NCBI GenBank assembly: GCA_017936985.1
Contig: JAGBEM010000218.1
Span: 1 to 7,389, forward strand
Direction: 5' to 3'
From: Oscillospiraceae bacterium
Lineage (GTDB): Bacteria > Bacillota_A > Clostridia > Oscillospirales > Oscillospiraceae
DNA length: 7,389 nt
Positions 4,995-7,389 of this stretch are shown piece by piece. A model generated the notes under the pieces. That model saw nothing but the letters and a program-made list of their open reading frames with translations. It was not told the origin of the DNA and ran no database searches. The position numbers were made by a program, and so were the translations under genes. How positions within the stretch are numbered: position 1 is the stretch's first letter; the number at the start of each line of letters is the position of its first letter.

Positions 4995-5033
4995 ACACTT
5001 GATCGAAATTCTGGGTCAAGTGCGCCCTTTTTT
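4991..5033 (+). terminator. Riboswitch-controlled terminator before purE
   Basis: GGGCACACTTGA (4991-5002) pairs with TCAAGTGCGCCC (5016-5027), 11 of 12 positions paired with one A-C mismatch, loop of 13 bases, followed by T6 (5028-5033). The first four bases, GGGC, are also part of riboswitch helix P3 and its loop, so ligand-stabilised P3 should prevent the base of the terminator from forming. This is a transcriptional ON switch. The purE Shine-Dalgarno site lies just after the T-run. Confidence 0.9.
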
Positions 5034-5050
5034 CATTGGAGGTAAGCATT

Positions 5051-5533
5051 ATGAAGAAAGTTGCCATCATTATGGGCAGCGACAGCGACCTGCCTGTGGT
5101 ACAGAAAGCCGCAGACACACTGCGCAGCTTTGGCGTGCCCTATGAAATGCACGTCTACTCCGCCCATCGCACCCCCGTGCAGGCTCACGACTTTTCCGCA
5201 AACGCCCGTAATAACGGCTTCGGCGTGATCATCGCCGCGGCAGGTATGGCCGCACACCTGGCGGGCTCTCTGGCCGCCAATACTACCTTGCCTGTCATTG
5301 GCATCCCCATGAAATCTTCCACCTTTACAAACGGCATTGACGCCCTTCTGTCCACTGTGCAGATGCCCTCCGGCATTCCTGTAGCCACCGTAGCTGTGGA
5401 CGGCGCTGTCAATGCCGCTTTGCTTGCCATTCAGATCCTGGCGGTCACCGATGCTGACCTTGCTGCCAAGCTGGATGCCAAGCGCAAAAGCGACGCTGAA
5501 AAGGTGCTGGCAAAAGACGCCGCCTTACAATAA
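5051..5533 (+). CDS. purE: N5-CAIR mutase PurE
   Basis: The 160-residue protein is class I PurE, which converts N5-carboxyaminoimidazole ribonucleotide to CAIR in de novo purine synthesis; it normally forms octamers in the cytoplasm. The phosphate/substrate loop GSDSD is at 9-13, the catalytic SAHRTP motif at 37-42 with His39, and [10 protein letters not shown] at 63-72 with a second conserved His69. Length is typical for the family. ATG at 5051 is preceded by GGAGG with eight bases spacing; a TTG at 5036 in the same frame overlaps that site and is not the start. First gene of the riboswitch-controlled operon. The partner PurK is not in this window; purC follows directly. Confidence 0.97.
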   Translation: MKKVAIIMGSDSDLPVVQKAADTLRSFGVPYEMHVYSAHRTPVQAHDFSANARNNGFGVIIAAAGMAAHLAGSLAANTTLPVIGIPMKSSTFTNGIDALLSTVQMPSGIPVATVAVDGAVNAALLAIQILAVTDADLAAKLDAKRKSDAEKVLAKDAALQ

Positions 5534-5567
5534 ATAACACAAAAAACTCAGAAAGAGGTACTTAATT

Positions 5568-6257
5568 ATGGAAAATCTTCAGCTTCTGTACACCGGCAAG
5601 ACCAAGAATGTTTACGCGCTTCCCAACGGCAACTGCCTGCTCAAGTTCAAGGACGACTGCACCGGCAAGGACGGTGTGTTTGATCCCGGCGAGAACAGTG
5701 TGGGCCTGACTATCGAGGGTGTGGGCGATGTGAACCTGCGCATGAGCATCTACTTCTTCGAGAAGATCAACGCCGCCGGCATCCGTACCCATTATGTTTC
5801 CGCCAATCTGGATGACACCACCATGGAAGTCAAGGCTGCCAAGGTCTTCGGCAAGGGTCTGGAAGTCATCTGCCGCTATAAGGCTGTGGGTTCTTTCTAC
5901 CGCCGCTACTCCGACTACTGCACCCTGGGTCAGGATCTGCCTGCTTACGTAGAAACCACCTTTAAGAACGACGAAAAGGGCGATCCCCTGGTCACCAAAG
6001 ACGGTCTGGTGGATTTGGGCGTTATGACCGCTAAGCAGTACGACGATCTGAAGGAAATGACCCAGGCCATCACCAAGATCGTGGCTGACGATCTGAAAGC
6101 AAAGGGTCTGGACCTGTACGACATCAAGTTCGAGTTCGGCTACGATGCCGACGGCAACGTAATGCTCATCGATGAGATCGCTTCCGGCAATATGCGTGTT
6201 TACAAGGACGGCGAGTACATCGACCCCATGACCCTGAACGGTCTGTTCTTCGCCTAA
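5568..6257 (+). CDS. purC: SAICAR synthetase PurC (divergent type)
   Basis: The 229-residue enzyme joins CAIR and aspartate using ATP to give SAICAR, the step after PurE. Recognised parts: [10 protein letters not shown] (7-16) for the nucleotide-binding loop, [11 protein letters not shown] (26-36), RYKAVGSF (103-110, normally RxxAAGS), [10 protein letters not shown] (133-142), and DIKFEFGYD (185-193) followed by [13 protein letters not shown] (200-212). The last motif replaces the textbook DE(I/F)SPDxxRLWD, with Arg210 probably taking the place of the substrate-binding Arg. The C-terminus is slightly shorter than in E. coli PurC. AAAGAGG lies nine bases before ATG, and the gap to purE is 34 bases, so they share one transcript. 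Function is secure from motifs and context. Confidence 0.94.
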   Translation: MENLQLLYTGKTKNVYALPNGNCLLKFKDDCTGKDGVFDPGENSVGLTIEGVGDVNLRMSIYFFEKINAAGIRTHYVSANLDDTTMEVKAAKVFGKGLEVICRYKAVGSFYRRYSDYCTLGQDLPAYVETTFKNDEKGDPLVTKDGLVDLGVMTAKQYDDLKEMTQAITKIVADDLKAKGLDLYDIKFEFGYDADGNVMLIDEIASGNMRVYKDGEYIDPMTLNGLFFA

Positions 6258-6264
6258 TTTGAAT

Positions 6265-6367
6265 GCCTCCCTCTGATGAGGGAGGTGGCTCGACGATCGG
6301 CGAGACGTAGGGAGAGAACTACCCCTCAGTCTCGCTGCGCTCGCCAGCTCCCCTGACAAAGGGAGCC
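6265..6367. repeat. Dispersed palindromic repeat inside the pur operon
   Basis: Right after purC lies a structured element of about 100 bases. It starts with CCTCCCTC-TGAT-GAGGGAGG (6266-6285), has a middle stem GCGAGAC/GTCTCGC (6300-6306, 6329-6335) and ends with GCTCCC/GGGAGC (6347-6352, 6361-6366, loop CTGACAAA). The end hairpins carry related CTCCC/GGGAG sequences, so the outer arms could also pair with each other. From memory, closely similar sequences are abundant in intergenic regions of gut Oscillospiraceae such as Faecalibacterium. There is no T-run, so it should not be a strong terminator, but its RNA hairpins could affect stability or purC/purF ratio. Non-coding. Confidence 0.7.
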
Positions 6368-6415
6368 TTGCCAGCGAACGTCATGATAACCAATTTCAAG
6401 CAAAAGGAGTAACCC

Positions 6416-7389
6416 ATGGGCGGTTTTTTTGGAATCACCTCTAAGCTCGATTGCATGGTAGACGTGTTTTTCGGTGTAGACTATCACTCCCATCTGGGCA
6501 CCCGCCGGGGCGGCATGGCCGCCTGGGACCCCCGGATTGGTCTGCAGAGAAAGATCCATAACATCGAAAACTCCCCTTTCCGTACCAAATTTGAGCACAT
6601 TTTTGAAGAAATGAGTGGCACTTCTGCCATTGGCTGTATCTCGGACACCGACCCACAGCCCATGCTGATCCGCTCTCACCTGGGCAGCTATGCCATCTGC
6701 ACCGTCGGTATCATCAATAACGCCGACGCGCTGATCGATCAGTACCTGCTTTCCGGCGGCGGTCACTTTGATGCCATGACCGGCGGCAAAGTCAACTCCA
6801 CAGAGCTTGCCGCTGCACTGATCGATCAGAAAAAGACCTTTGTGGAAGGTATCCAGTTTGCCCAGAGCGTCATCGAAGGTACAGCCAACATTCTGATCCT
6901 GAAGGATGATGGCAGCTTGATCGCTGCCCGGGACCGGCTGGGTCGGATTCCCGTTCAGATCGGCAAAAACGAAGACGGCTGGTGTGCCAGCTTTGAAGAA
7001 TTTGCCTTCACCAAGCTGGGCTACGAAAAGGTCTGCGAGCTTGGCCCCGGCGAGATCGTGGAGCTGACCCCCGACGGCATGACCCAGCTGGCAGCGCCCG
7101 GCAAGGAAATGAAAATGTGCGCCTTTTTGTGGAGCTACTACGGCTACCCCACCTCCACCTACGAGGGGATCAATGTGGAAGCCATGCGCTACCGCAACGG
7201 CGCGGCCATCGCAGAGCGTGACATGGAACAGGGCCGAAGCATGGACATTGACTATGTAGGCGGTGTGCCCGATTCCGGTACACCTCACGCCATCGGTTAC
7301 GCCAACCGTACCGGCAAAGCCTTTGCCCGGGCTTTCATCAAATACACCCCAACTTGGGCAAGATCCTTTACCCCTGCCAAGCAGGCAGA
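6416..7389 (+). CDS. PurF homologue lacking the glutaminase Cys (3' cut by window)
   Basis: Only the first 324 residues are present. The fold is that of amidophosphoribosyltransferase, which makes phosphoribosylamine from PRPP in the first purine step: an N-terminal glutamine amidotransferase class II domain (about 2-230) with RDRLGRIPVQIG and GPGEIVEL, then the start of the phosphoribosyltransferase domain with VGGVPDSGTPHAIGYA. The mature nucleophile Cys of CGxFG is replaced: the protein starts MGGFFG, and the place of the usual HNGNLxN oxyanion segment reads VGIINNADAL. I therefore expect no glutamine hydrolysis. I recall homologues starting MGGFFG in Clostridia and Bacteroidota, so it looks like an established clade rather than a mutation. 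AAGGAG lies six bases before ATG. It could use free ammonia, or have a regulatory role. Confidence 0.85.
   Translation, partial: MGGFFGITSKLDCMVDVFFGVDYHSHLGTRRGGMAAWDPRIGLQRKIHNIENSPFRTKFEHIFEEMSGTSAIGCISDTDPQPMLIRSHLGSYAICTVGIINNADALIDQYLLSGGGHFDAMTGGKVNSTELAAALIDQKKTFVEGIQFAQSVIEGTANILILKDDGSLIAARDRLGRIPVQIGKNEDGWCASFEEFAFTKLGYEKVCELGPGEIVELTPDGMTQLAAPGKEMKMCAFLWSYYGYPTSTYEGINVEAMRYRNGAAIAERDMEQGRSMDIDYVGGVPDSGTPHAIGYANRTGKAFARAFIKYTPTWARSFTPAKQA

Noticed and set aside
4921..5033. Purine (guanine/adenine) or folate riboswitch as alternative identity of the leader
   Set aside because: The three-helix junction and kissing loops of purine riboswitches are absent, while all ZTP helices and the pseudoknot are present.
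5562..6359. 265-residue minus-strand frame across purC
   Set aside because: Antisense of purC with its first part in the dispersed repeat; no independent protein features.
6326..7288. 320-residue minus-strand frame
   Set aside because: Antisense of the purF homologue, caused by codon bias.

Overview
The window looks like chromosomal DNA of an anaerobic gut Clostridia bacterium, most likely of the Oscillospiraceae/Ruminococcaceae type. The grounds are moderate GC with Gram-positive style Shine-Dalgarno sites, a ZTP riboswitch in front of purE, a lipoprotein GH25 muramidase, and short palindromic repeats that I recall from genomes of this group. No rRNA or species marker is present, so the taxon is an inference.

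Layout. Positions 1-261 hold no convincing gene and look like the end of an integrated element. They join at 262 to the 3' half of a tRNA-Arg(TCT) whose 5' half is missing, the usual picture of an attachment site at a tRNA 3' end. From 286 to 843 there is one intact gene, tRNA-His(GTG) at 479-555. Around it the 3' tails of both tRNAs are duplicated, and three palindromic elements (365-446, 611-716, 780-843) have ends that are inverted and direct copies of the tRNA T-arm (GACTCG...CGAGTC). Both tRNA-His tails are followed by their own 16-bp perfect terminator hairpin. This is the least explained part of the window.

Positions 889-3059 (minus strand) carry three genes. A GH25 lysozyme-like lipoprotein comes first, then a hairpin, then a tightly spaced pair: a two-span membrane protein of unknown function and a multi-span YwaF/TMEM164-like protein. 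From a 111-bp divergent promoter region, a plus-strand pair reads the other way: a DUF2156 (LPG synthase C-terminal-like) protein overlapping by 11 bases a GNAT acetyltransferase.

Positions 4876-7389 are a purine biosynthesis operon. A strong extended -10 promoter is followed by a ZTP (pfl) riboswitch. The 3' strand of its P3 helix is shared with a terminator hairpin, giving a clear transcriptional ON switch when ZTP/ZMP builds up. Then come purE, purC and a purF homologue cut by the window end. PurE and PurC make CAIR and SAICAR in consecutive steps. The purF homologue has lost the N-terminal nucleophilic Cys (MGGFFG instead of CGxFG) and the usual oxyanion Asn-Gly, so it probably does not hydrolyse glutamine. 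A dispersed palindromic repeat of about 100 bp lies between purC and purF, inside the operon.
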